The position numbers and the translations under genes were made by a program. Below, piece after piece: positions 46,147 to 56,578 of a stretch of DNA of 64,000 nt (the first letter of the stretch is position 1; every line of letters begins with the position of its first letter). The notes under the pieces are model-generated. The model did no database searches and had not been told where the DNA came from. It saw nothing but the letters and a program-made list of their open reading frames with translations. The stretch spans positions 440,537,213-440,601,212 of the forward strand of contig NC_081407.1 in assembly GCF_030272615.1 (NCBI RefSeq), written 5' to 3'. This stretch comes from Cryptomeria japonica. Taxonomy: Eukaryota; Streptophyta; Pinopsida; Cupressales; Cupressaceae.

Positions 46147-47550
46147 TGTAGTGTCCCTCCTAGACTTGCATTTTGATTTGCGCATTGATAGACTTATTTA
46201 GACTCATGATGGTTACTTGGATGTTTTTTTATGACTCTTCTACTATTTTGGGATTGTATCTGTGATACTAGGACTTTATGTGGATTCATGGTATTTCTTA
46301 TGAATCTTTATGATTGATGATGCAAGACTTATTATATGATATTTGATTCTTATGGATGTTGATTTGGTATTCCTATATGGATGGATTTACATGACTCGTG
46401 ATTTAAATATGATTATTGTTTATATGGATTATGAGATTGATGATGATACTAACCCTACTTCATGGTGATGATTCTATGCGATGTTTTGGTATTATATTAC
46501 GTGACTATCTTCGTGAGTAGAAATGATGCCATATCACTCATCGCGAGCGGGATATGTCGCCATGATTCTCTATCACTTGTATGTTTATTGTGAGGTATAT
46601 GTATTGTATATGTCATTTTGACCTTTGATGCAGGTTTATAGGTACCAGACATCAACTCCACCTGGCTCTACAGGTCTGAGCGTGTCTTTATCCCAATTGC
46701 AAGTTGTCAAAGATGACATAGTTTCCCTCACACACTCCAGGTCTAACATGTATACCTTGTTAGTTTATCTTAATGTCTTTTTCTCGGTTGATCTTTCTTT
46801 AGGGTCAACTAAGAGATGTGGTGTATTGATTAAGTCTCTTCCACCTTGTTTCATAGGTCATTAGGTCAAATCTCTCTGGCTTCTTATTTTTCTCAGTCGT
46901 GGCTTGGTTATTGGCTTTATTGCATGATTGGATTATTCATTTTAATTAAGAATATAATTAAGTAATATATATATTTAATTTAATTTATTGAGATTTAAAT
47001 GAGCTTTATTTATTATTTAATTACTTAATTTATTTGATTTACTGATGGGATGATTTTATTTATTGATTTTAGTTTAATTATTTATTTGAGCTCTTTTTAT
47101 TTTATTTTATTTCATTTATTTATTGGTGTTATTATGAATAATGGTAACTAATTATAAAGTATTATAAGGGAATTATGTAATTAAAATATGGGTAACTATT
47201 TCTAAATAATATTATTCCTACCTACCATCTAATTATGAGGAAATATTTGTATTCCCTAATTAATTATCATTCCTATACTATAGTGATTGAGATTGATTGA
47301 TTTTACCTACCCTTAATTTTTATTGGTTGGCTTGATTGAGTAGGTAAGAAATATATATTTATAATATGTATTTTTCGAACTTTGTGAGGGTAAGTAAGAT
47401 ATATGGTTTTTGGAATTTTTCTATTGGTGGGAAAAACTATAGTCTTCAATTTAATTTTTCTATTTATTTTGGCTTGCCGGTCTGTGCATGGGTTAATCAT
47501 TTGGTAGGTCATTGCAAGAGGATTTTGAATTTGATTCGGAGATTGGATTG
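46147..47550 (+). repeat. Y 3' LTR, truncated (about 1.4 of 4.6 kb)
   Basis: Starts TGTAGTGTCCCTCCTAGACT and matches 17614-19005 of the 5' LTR with visible divergence until GGAGATTGGATTGC at about 47550. The expected continuation is absent and no GGGCATTACA end exists before the solo-LTR end, so about 3.2 kb is deleted. Confidence 0.9.
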
Positions 47551-47698
47551 CAATTACAACATAAAGAAATGGAAAGAAAAAGTAAGTTCAAAAAATTATA
47601 TGCTTTCACTCCCCAATGCTAGGATTGATATTACAGAGGCAAATGACATCTGCGAAATACCGTTACCAACCACACCTCAATGGTTAGAAAATATATGA
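47551..47698 (+). CDS. Coding-like fragment right of the truncated LTR, unknown
   Basis: In frame from the junction: NYNIKKWKEKVSSKNYMLSL, then NARIDITEANDICEIPLPTT and PQWLENI-stop (TGA at 47696). Composition is protein-like and there is no similar stretch in Y's LTR, so it belongs to what lay beyond the deletion: X's own coding region, or a gene fragment. There is no start codon and no recognised family. Confidence 0.35.
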
Positions 47699-49964
47699 AA
47701 CAAACAACCATTTGCAAAATGCTGCAAAATTATGAGGGAGGTCCACTCCCTGAACCCATGAATAGCATACACCTAAAAATATATTACATCTAAGGGATGG
47801 GTTCATTTAAATTTTCAAGTACTACATTTGCATTTTTATTTACTGCATTGTAATGCATAACTGCATTTCAAATTGTACAACATATAGTTACATATCATTA
47901 TTTCTTTCTCATATAGTTGCATCAATAAAACAAGGAGATTGTCAAATTCATTCACTTGTCTGCACTAAAGGGAGAGAAGGTGGTCTCATTTCCTAGATAC
48001 TTGTTAATGAAGTTTTAGGAGGTCTTTATTTATCTTCAATGCCACCTTGTGATTGTGCTTTATCCATGGTTGGGTAGAGGTTTCACTGTTGATCCTTGTT
48101 ACCCAAAATCAATCGACTGTTATATCTCAAACATTAATCAAATGCTCTAAGTCATTACAAATGCCTATTTGGTCATGTGGCTAGTGAAAAATACAAAATT
48201 CTACTTCAATACTATTGTAATTGTCATACCTCAGTACTATTGTAATTGTCATACCCAGGTAGGTTTCATCACTTACAAGTCAAGGCAAGAAAATAGAAAA
48301 GAAAATTTATGCCAAATATCCATCTCAAGGCAAAATAGCACAGATATATAACTAAAATATCATGCAAAAATGTGCAATAAATCTTGAGTAAGGGAACATG
48401 TGAGTAAATCCATCAGGCTATGGATGCCTATTGGAAATGGAGCAATATTCGAGAGATTACAGTGTATAACCTCGTCGGAGCCCTAAAAGCTTGTTGGCAG
48501 TGAGGCTCTATCCAGGTTGCTTTTGAAGCCAAAATAACACACATAGCTAGCCACATAGGATTCCAAGAGTCTTTGATGATTATAAGAGTCAAAATAAACT
48601 CAAGTGCACACACATGGCCAAAAGGAGATCAAATTTTTAAGAATTGATGGAGAAGTTTTTCGTGCCTCCATTCATAAATCTTGATTGCATAGTTTGTTAA
48701 TATTGGATGATCTAAAGTCTTATGAGAATGGATTGAGCTCCTATCTCTGAAACGTTTCAGACCTTTAATTCAATAAGTGCATTTCAGAATGAAAAATGCA
48801 TACACTCACCCTTGTTCAAATAGGAATTGCATCTTCATCTTGCATCTTGCATTAGCATAACTCATATCAAAAAGTCATTGTCTCCATATACATCGCCTAG
48901 ATCGTCATGTCATCATAGGTCTGCATACTTGGGGGCATAACTGAAAAAATCCTTAAAATTGTAAAAAGTCCTAAAAAAACCTTAAAAATCAGAAAATGAT
49001 CCTGAAAAAATCAATCAAAAGCATTCAAATAAAATCTTTAAAAAATCCAAAAACATTTGCAAAAAACACAAAAATCTTAGAAATCATAAAAAGTCATGAA
49101 AAAACCCTAAAAATCAGAAAAAGACCCTGAACAAATACCAAAAACAATCGAAAAAGCAACAAAATAAAAAACATTTGAAAATGATCCCCAAAACCCTAAA
49201 CATCAAAAAACTCAAAAACAAACTAAAAATAAAAAACAACCAAAACTTGCAATAAAATGTCTCGTGAGAAACAAATACCCTAGCAGATATCCAGCAAACA
49301 CTTCGCACGAAGTTCAACAAAGGATATAACTATCTTATCAAACATCTGCAACCAACCTGATCAAGTCTTATCAATCGTTGATATCCACATCAACGTGATC
49401 ATTATCGTGTTTTAGACAAAATTGGATACACTTGAAACCAAACATATCAGTCTTAAACGGGGTCCAAAACTTCTGAAACCAGACATTATCAACCATCACA
49501 TCAAACAAATCAAAGAAAAGGCATAGTCAATTTTGTTGCTGAGTTTTGTCTAATGTGTTTTTATCTTTATCAATTGGTGAAGATCGTATTTCTATGCTAC
49601 TCAAGGATGTCCAAAAGTGACTAGAGGAGCCATGATGGGCATGATCCTTTACTTTGTTTGTTGTTTTGTGGTGTGAAACAATGAAGTTCTAGGGAAATTG
49701 CTCTAGTGGGTTTCTTTGATAGGAGCGTTTAGCCTGTGAATGTCACACATACCTTGACCCCTAGCGTAATTCCCAGAATGGAGGGTTCATTTCTTGTTTG
49801 CTACGTGTTTGTTTCTTGTAGTGAGATATCTATACATCCTGGTTCCTTATACCTTGGTGTACTAAGCTTCATTTTTACATAATAAGGCTCAATGATGATA
49901 ATGTATTGCACTATGAATAAGGCAAAGAAGAGTACTCATCACTATCATTCCTATCGTATCATAT
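47699..49964. other. X internal DNA right of Y, no clear gene
   Basis: It holds a 25-bp tandem duplication (ACTATTGTAATTGTCATACC at about 48211 and 48236). An A-rich segment at 48950-49260 has the unit with CCTAAAAATCAGAAA repeated about 126 bp apart (near 48961 and 49088). Short ORFs at 48428-48613 (minus) and 49114-49320 (minus) have no domain. It ends at CATAT, the left TSD of Z. Confidence 0.5.
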
Positions 49965-51223
49965 TGTAAAGCGGAAAATCGCGGTCGAACCCTAGTTGGT
50001 CTCCCCTCTTCTAACTCCAAGGAGAGAGAAGGGAGGTTCGCTAGGATTCGATGGGTTTTCACTTAGGGGGAAGACTTTACATTCAAAAGAGGGGTTGAAA
50101 CTCATAAGATTCAATCCCACACGATGTAAGATTGGATGCTAAATGAATTTCAAGGGTTAGGAAAGCAAGGCTACCCTCTTTTGTAAATAATGTTGATTAA
50201 GGAAATTAAGCTAAGGATGCATAGAAAGTCATAAAGATTCGCTTATAAACTGAGTTCGGGTTATAGGATGAAGCTGCGGACCTGGAATTAGCAGTAAAAT
50301 GTCGATACGGCGCTGTCCTGCAAATTTGAGCAAAAGTTGTCGGGACGATGGCGCCCGGCGCCACGGTCCTCCGAAAAATCCGCGAAACGAAGGGGGATCT
50401 GTTCGTCTCTGCACAAGGATTCCAGATCTTCAATTTCAGCCGCATACCTGCAACCTACACACAGAAAAGCGAAGACGATTGGGGGGTTAGGGATTAGGGG
50501 TTTGCCTTTAGGTCAAACCCCGGTTTTGGAATTAACCAAGAAATGAGCAAGAGCTGTAAATGTAAATGACTGTAAAACAAGTACTAATACCTTGTTCTAA
50601 GGATGTTTGTATCCTTATGTGTGAAGGTTTAGATGTTGTATGTTGTATGTTGTATGTTGTATGTGATCTCCTCTTCAATGGTTGAATCCTTGTCTTGAAT
50701 GCAACACTTAGCCTTGAATGGAGACTTGGAATGATCAATTGCTTGAATGCTTGAATGCTTGAATGCTTGAGTATAATTTCCACGCTTTGTACACATATCC
50801 TCTTCATCTCAAATGAGAGAGAAAAATGTAGTTTATATACTTGTCAATTAGGGTTGATAGACTGATTTTCCCGACCTTAGGCCGACCAGGGAAGTATATT
50901 TCCAAATTGCAATCAAAAAGACCCAATATCACTTAGGAAACCGGGCCCAAAATAGGACCCAGGGACCAGGGCGCTGGGCGCCCTAGTCCTGAGGGACCAG
51001 GGCGCTGGGTGCCCTGGTCCTGAGGGACCAGGGCACTGGGCGCTCTGGTCCCACCTCCCGGGACATCAGGGTGCAAGGAGGTTCAGGCCAGGGTGCTTGA
51101 AAAATGCAGTTTTCAGTGTCGTGAGCAAGTTTCGGGGTCTCCATTCAGGTTGCGTGTTGCGTCGCCATCGTGAAGACCGAAATGCAGTCGAAATTGCAAG
51201 TGTCGCAATTTTAGGACGCTACA
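49965..51223 (-). repeat. Z 3' LTR (1259 bp)
   Basis: Matches 56579-57753 almost perfectly. It has 84 bp more: two extra copies of a 31-bp GC-rich unit (50961-51055) and a 22-bp segment bounded by AGGGTGC direct repeats. It also contains a TGTATGT-type array (about 50636-50662) and a GCTTGAAT array (about 50740-50770), both shared with the other LTR. Confidence 0.97.
50961..51055. repeat. Three 31-bp GC-rich palindromic units in Z 3' LTR
   Basis: Each unit starts GGGACCAGGGCGCTGGG and is self-complementary (GGACCAGGGCG with CGCCCTAGTCC). The other LTR has one unit (57573-57603). Confidence 0.9.
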
Positions 51224-51969
51224 TTTAGCCCCCACTTTAGCGGGAGTATGTATGCTCATACTTCCAGTAAAGTACAAGGAAACAACGTTGAAAGACTTTC
51301 ACCACGTCAAGGAGGCAAGATACACCAAGCCCCTAGTGGACTAAGGATCTTACAACTTCGATTGACAAAGTAAAAGGGAAGATCACGAGGAAGAACCATG
51401 ACTGTCAATAGTAAGGTTCCCTCACTATGAGTCATGCAAAAGAAATACCAAAAATCTTCAAGACAAAGCTAAGTTTGCCAAGAAATTTTCAAGTATCTTT
51501 GAAAGGATAGACAGGGTGTATGCCCCCCTACGTTAAAGCGATCGCACACGCCTCAACAGGGGTGATTGTTTTAACGTAGTGATACACATAAGAAATGAGA
51601 AAGGGAAAAGGAGCACGTTATCGCAAGGATTTAGCCCCCAAGTGTGAGATAAGCCCAAGGATAATAGACACAAAACACAAAGCACGAGGTGACTTCGCTT
51701 TCCTCGGGGTCAGTATGCTGTATGATAAGTCATGTATATATATCATATGTATGTATGCATAATTGTTCTTCATTCCCCAATCAAGGAAGGTCACCTAGAA
51801 GAAGGGAACACATGTGTCTTTTGAGTCAACATGAGAGAGACCAAAGAGATCTCAATGCTTTGCATCGTCCTCAAGTAGACAACACTAAGGACAACAAATA
51901 GAAGAATGAGAATAACATATAGAAGAAGTAACAAAAGGGAGGGGGAGAGAATCTGCCATGCTAATGTAA
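51224..51969 (-). other. Z 3' untranslated region and polypurine tract
   Basis: Between the ORF stop and the 3' LTR. The purine tract AAAGTGGGGGCTAAA (minus strand, 51238-51224) abuts the LTR. No coding potential is seen in the rest. Confidence 0.75.
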
Positions 51970-54900
51970 CTAGTCTAGCACGTCATCTACCCCCTGATCT
52001 TGCTGATCAATGTTTCGGGAAGGCAGGGAACATGCTAGAGGAGGAACATCCAGCACATTAGATGGAGCTATCACAAGATCCAAACAAGGGCTATGTTCAT
52101 GTTCCAAGCCACATTGTTCTTGTCTAGGAGCTAGGATAAGTGCTTTAGAAAATTCATTAGATAAATGGTTATCAACATCAACAAGTTCATATTCACTATC
52201 AGAAGCAAGAGGAGTAATATTTTCATCTATATCATCATCAAGATTTATAAAAATAGGATCTTTAACTCGCACAGGATCAAGACCATCATGCATCTTATGT
52301 TTAGGAGATTTAGGCTCAATATCCGGCTGAGGGGAAAATGGAATAATGCTTGTTGAAGGTGTTTTTGGAGATTGTAAAGTTTGAGAAGCAGCTGCTTGAG
52401 CCCTAAGACGACGCTTTCGTCGACGTTCCCGTGCAGAACGATTACGTCTAGTCTTAGTAGGAAGTGTAGAAGATAGAGGAGGAGGAATGTTCTCATCCCT
52501 ATCACTTGGGTGTTTAGGTTGTGGTCTCTTAGGCTGGATAATAGGAGAAGAAGAAGGTCTCTTCTCTCTATAGAAGGCAGGAGGAGGAACTGCTCCATAT
52601 AAAGGAGGAGTTTTTGGTTTAGGAAGAAGACCAAGTCCATCATGACGAGGAGGTATAGGTCTATTTTTAGAAGATTTATTAGGCATAGACATAGTCGCAT
52701 CCATAGGGACGGGTTGGGAATCTTCTTGGGGAAAGACATTAGTTTTGTCTTTCAAAGGAAGAATTTCCTTCTCAAGAATGATAGGAATGTCAAGTTTAGG
52801 TGCTCTAGGTTCACTTAGAGATAGGATCATATCTGTTTTCCACTTTTGATAAGATTTGAAAAGATGATCACTTCGCGGAGGAAGAGATTGGAATTGTTTA
52901 GGCCAAAAGTAATCAATAGGAACACTAGAGGTTCTTTCAGCTGGTTTAAAGAGACTATGATTGACAGTAACAACTTCACCATTATGGGGAAATTTCAAAC
53001 ACTTATGAATAGGAGAAGCAATAGCTTTCATGGAAGATAGCCAAGGATAGCCAAGCTTCACACGAAATTGTTCGGAAGAAGGAATAATAGCAAAGTTCAC
53101 ATCAAGGGATTTGTTATGGACCTCAATAGGCAATGTAATAGAACCAATTGCAGGAGAAGAAAATGCATCAAATAATTTCACAATCACATCTGTTTTGTCA
53201 TAGATCACTTGATTCAATTGCAAAGTAAAAAGAAATTCTTCAGTAATAACATTAACCATGCACGAAGGATCAATAAGCACTCCACGGCAAGGCATATTCT
53301 TGACTTTTGCAACTATGTATAAAGGACCATCAGGTGCCCTAATGGTTTCACTAGAATCAAATGTGATGGAAGGTTCTTTAGGGTTATCTTGCTGCTCTAC
53401 AAAGTTAATCACATTCGGAGTCATAGACACAAGACCATCAGATGAGAAAGAGGAATCATTAGCCTCAATCACATTAGAAGTATGAGAAGTATGAGAAGGT
53501 AATGGATCAGTAAAAATCTGAAGATTTTGGTTAGGAGGAGCTACAGATGTGTTGCCTTTATCATTCACTCCAGAAACAGAAATAGTATTATTATCAATCA
53601 AATCTTGAATTTTACCCTTTAGAGAAAAACATTTTTCAGTATCATGCCCAGGCTGACGATGAAAGTGACAAAAAGCTTTGTGATCAAAATAAGGTGAAGT
53701 AATCTTTGCAGGATCAATTTGTCTTATAGGAGGAAGGGTAAGCACATTTTGTCCCAATAACTTATTCATAATATCATGCAATGATTCATTCAAAGGAGTA
53801 TACTTTCTTTCTTTCTTGAAAAATTTAGAAATAGGAGGCACACCTGATGCTGCATTCACATTGTTGTTGATGATGTTTTCATTGAATTTGATGGAATCTC
53901 TGTTCGGTTTAAACTTCCCAAATGGTTGTTGACTACTATCACCCTTATCACTCGGAGCCATAGGATGTGATTGTTCCATTTGACTCACAGTCAGTTGATA
54001 ATTGTGAAGAGTGGCGCACAACTGTTGGAAAGAAGTAAACTCAGAAAACAGAAGTTTGTCTCGAATATCTTTTTGCAAATTAGAAATAAAGATTCTTTGA
54101 ATATCATTATCAGGCACTGGAAAAGAAATTTGAGCATACAAATGCTTATATCTACCAATGAAATCAGTCACTTTTTCTTTAACACCTTGTTTACAATGCA
54201 TTAAATCAATCAAAGTAACTTTAGGACTTATGTTGTTTTGAAATTGTTGAATGAAAGCATTTGCAAGTTGTTCGAAAGAAGTAATAGAATAAGAAGGGAA
54301 CGAGCAATACCATTGTAGGGCTTTGTCTCTTAATGTTCTGGTGAATAGTTTTGCAAGCAACCTTTGGTCATAAGCAAAATCAGTACATATTGTTTGAAAA
54401 GTCTTAACATGTGTTAGAGGATCTCCTTTACCATTATAAAGCTCCAAATGCGGGATTTCAACATGCTTAGGAGGAATAGCTCGAACAATGTCAAGAGAAA
54501 GTGGGCTCGCAACATCAAATGTGGGCACACTAAACTTAGATTGATTCATAGAGGCAATTTGTTGCTGTAAAGAAGAGACAGTTTGTGCAAGATTATTAAT
54601 GGTAGCTTCAGTCGAAGAGTTCATATTAGGTGTGTTAGATTGAGATGGAGGTGTGATGTTATTGAAAGATGGTAAAGAGTAAGGTGGTGGGACCCTATGA
54701 TAGTCAACCATAGGGGATGATTGGATAGGAGGAACACTACAAGGAGGAATGGAATGGTTAAATGAATTGCCCCCTTGTGTCATGTTCATTTGTGAAGATG
54801 TAATAGGAACACTTATTGAAGGAATGAATGAAGAAGTCGGATTAAATGAAGGAATAGGGTTAATTGAAGAAGGAGGATTGCCCCCATGACTGGTAATCAC

Positions 54901-55404
54901 AGGAGGAATGTCTTGTATAGAGGTAGCCATGATGTTTGATGTAAAGGTAGGTAAACTAGCAATAGAAGTGGTCAAAGGAATAGAATGATTGACTTGTGTA
55001 GGAGGTTGTGTATAACCTAAAGATTCAGCACAACTCTTCATAGGCATCACATTCGAATCCACAATGTGTGCGATACCACGTAAAACATCAATTCCATTCT
55101 TATCACTTTGAAGCATACGTTTTAGACCCTCAATTAAAGGAAGAGCTTGACTATCGGGATACTCATGAGACATCCATTGGTGAAAATCGTCAAATTGGTT
55201 ATCTAATTTGGAAAGTTGTTCAACAGAAACTTCATGGGGAGCTTCTTCATCATTAGGAGGATTAGAGGAATTACCCATGTCCTCGTTAAAAAGACTACTC
55301 AAATTAGGTTCCATTTCCTCAGTAGTTAAACCTCGGAAAGACTTAATTCTACGGCTTCGTCTAACGGGAATAGTGTAAGTAGGGCTTATTGTTGTAAAAC
55401 TCAT
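51970..55404 (-). CDS. Z gag-protease polyprotein, 1144 residues, intact
   Basis: A true ATG (55404-55402, MSFTTISPTYTIPVRRSRR) opens a single uninterrupted frame. About 1-130: charged N-terminus. 130-300: Pro/Ser/Asn-rich linker. 325-480: retrotransposon gag capsid (GKGDPLTHVKTFQ, LRDKALQWYCSF, FEQLANAFIQQF). About 575-595: zinc-knuckle-like CHFHRQPGHDTEKC. About 700-850: retropepsin-like domain (VLIDPSCMVNVITEEF, then KLGYPWLSSMKAIASP), where the active site reads D-P-S instead of D-S/T/G-G. 900-1144: Pro-rich and very basic segment (RRNRSARERRRKRRLRAQ near 985-1000, a possible nuclear signal) and an acidic C-terminus. Pol domains do not follow. The product would form particles; whether the protease works with D-P-S is unclear. 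Confidence 0.95.
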   Translation of the reverse strand: MSFTTISPTYTIPVRRSRRIKSFRGLTTEEMEPNLSSLFNEDMGNSSNPPNDEEAPHEVSVEQLSKLDNQFDDFHQWMSHEYPDSQALPLIEGLKRMLQSDKNGIDVLRGIAHIVDSNVMPMKSCAESLGYTQPPTQVNHSIPLTTSIASLPTFTSNIMATSIQDIPPVITSHGGNPPSSINPIPSFNPTSSFIPSISVPITSSQMNMTQGGNSFNHSIPPCSVPPIQSSPMVDYHRVPPPYSLPSFNNITPPSQSNTPNMNSSTEATINNLAQTVSSLQQQIASMNQSKFSVPTFDVASPLSLDIVRAIPPKHVEIPHLELYNGKGDPLTHVKTFQTICTDFAYDQRLLAKLFTRTLRDKALQWYCSFPSYSITSFEQLANAFIQQFQNNISPKVTLIDLMHCKQGVKEKVTDFIGRYKHLYAQISFPVPDNDIQRIFISNLQKDIRDKLLFSEFTSFQQLCATLHNYQLTVSQMEQSHPMAPSDKGDSSQQPFGKFKPNRDSIKFNENIINNNVNAASGVPPISKFFKKERKYTPLNESLHDIMNKLLGQNVLTLPPIRQIDPAKITSPYFDHKAFCHFHRQPGHDTEKCFSLKGKIQDLIDNNTISVSGVNDKGNTSVAPPNQNLQIFTDPLPSHTSHTSNVIEANDSSFSSDGLVSMTPNVINFVEQQDNPKEPSITFDSSETIRAPDGPLYIVAKVKNMPCRGVLIDPSCMVNVITEEFLFTLQLNQVIYDKTDVIVKLFDAFSSPAIGSITLPIEVHNKSLDVNFAIIPSSEQFRVKLGYPWLSSMKAIASPIHKCLKFPHNGEVVTVNHSLFKPAERTSSVPIDYFWPKQFQSLPPRSDHLFKSYQKWKTDMILSLSEPRAPKLDIPIILEKEILPLKDKTNVFPQEDSQPVPMDATMSMPNKSSKNRPIPPRHDGLGLLPKPKTPPLYGAVPPPAFYREKRPSSSPIIQPKRPQPKHPSDRDENIPPPLSSTLPTKTRRNRSARERRRKRRLRAQAAASQTLQSPKTPSTSIIPFSPQPDIEPKSPKHKMHDGLDPVRVKDPIFINLDDDIDENITPLASDSEYELVDVDNHLSNEFSKALILAPRQEQCGLEHEHSPCLDLVIAPSNVLDVPPLACSLPSRNIDQQDQGVDDVLD

Positions 55405-56555
55405 GCACTAGAGAGAGAGAGAAGATTTTGATTTTAGAGGTAGCAATTTTCAGTAAAACCAGCCAATCTTCCAGATTTAAGCTGTTAAATGCAATCACAA
55501 CAGTCTCCCGAAATTTCAGAAAAAATGTTCGGGACCGTGGCGCTCGGAGTGCAACACGGTCCTTGCAACTTTTTTCGAAATTTGCAGGGATGAAAGGTAT
55601 GATGATTTTAGAGCTAATCTGAAAAAATTGAGGGATTTTATGATCTGTAGATAGGCCAAATTAAAGTTGCAAATTCAAAATTGAACCCTATCAAGATTGT
55701 CGAAAAATGCAAAATTTGAATTTTGAAAAAGAGAGGGAGACTGAAATTTTGAATTTTATGATTTTAGAGGGAATGTCAAGAGCAATGCAAATTTTGAAAT
55801 TTGAAAATTGACTCAATTTCACGCAAAATTCAATTTTGAAAGCGGAAATCAAAGTTGTTGTAATTAGGCACTTAATTTCAAAAGTCACAAAATGCGAATA
55901 TTTGAATAAAGCACTGAAATTTCGAATGAATGCAAATACAATTTTCAGATCTAAGACAGTAAGAACACAATTTTGACACAAAATTTCAGTTTCAATAATT
56001 TTTGAATGATTAGGAGCCTTAGACCAAGCAATCACAAGACCAACTTTGACTGTAATTTTGAAAGTGTTATAATTGACAAAATCAGCCAAAATTCTGGATT
56101 TTAGCAGGAAAATACAGCAAAATCTCGCTCCCAAAATTTTGGAAAAAATGTCGGGGACGATGGCGCTCGGAGTGCAACATGGTCCTCGCAACTTTTTTCC
56201 AAATTTTCAGGGATGAAAGATATTGTGATTTTATTGCGGAATCCAAAGTTACAACTGATTTGGAGATGTTTTGATCGGTCAAATTGTCGGACAAAGGTTG
56301 AATCAAGAGGGTTTCAAAAATTAGGGTTTTGACTTTTAACCACTTAATCTTCAGAATTAAAGCACAAATATGAATTGATAATTTGTAATAGAAGGACAGA
56401 TCTGAAACAAGCATTAACATTTAGACATTTCGCAAGTTTAATTACTAAAAAGAAATTTTAGGGTTTTAATGCAATCACCTCTAAAACTTTGCAAAAGATC
56501 AAACATGGAAATGTAATCAATTTTTTCAGATCTAAGCATGAAAAATCAGAAAGGA
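55405..56555 (-). other. Z leader with duplicated GC-rich hairpin module
   Basis: Untranslated 1.15 kb between primer site and ATG. Two related modules at about 55455-55620 and 56090-56240 each carry GGACCGTGGCGCTCGGAG-like sequence that can pair with the following CACGGTCC, then CTTTTTTCSAAATTT and AGGGATGAAAG. Small ORFs here (55691-56191, 56082-56420) have no domain. Confidence 0.7.
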
Positions 56556-56556
56556 T

Positions 56557-56575
56557 GTTCACGTCGGGTTCACCA
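56557..56575 (-). other. Z primer binding site (tRNA-Trp)
   Basis: On the minus strand TGGTGAACCCGACGTGAA follows the 5' LTR after a three-base TTT spacer. From memory it matches the complement of the plant cytosolic tRNA-Trp 3' end (CACGTCGGGTTCA plus CCA). Confidence 0.8.
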
Positions 56576-56578
56576 AAA

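Larger units (their letters stand above)
17614..47550 (+). mobile_element. Tekay/Del-type Ty3-gypsy retrotransposon Y, nested and 3'-truncated
   Basis: Order on the plus strand: 5' LTR (17614-30058, interrupted by a LINE), tRNA-iMet primer site (30061), gag, CCHC zinc knuckle, protease, RT, RNase H (interrupted by a SINE), integrase (interrupted by CACTA), chromodomain, purine tract, 3' LTR (46147-47550, truncated). Gag-PR-RT-RH-IN with a C-terminal chromodomain defines chromoviruses; the very long LTR (about 4.6 kb) and iMet primer site fit the Tekay/Del clade. Every pol domain carries premature stops, so the copy is dead. The LTR halves that can be compared are clearly diverged, older than Z. 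The bases left of Y are ACAAG; a matching right TSD is not present at the truncated end. Confidence 0.93.

Noticed and set aside
48428..48613. 61-codon minus ORF (MCALEFILTLIIIKDSW...)
   Set aside because: Some protein-like character but short, without domain, neighbours or splice support; left as non-coding X DNA.
50206..50546. Overlapping ORFs with Arg/Pro-rich products, repeated at 56820-57160
   Set aside because: They lie in Z's two LTRs and result from the GC-rich hairpin sequence; no start context or domain.
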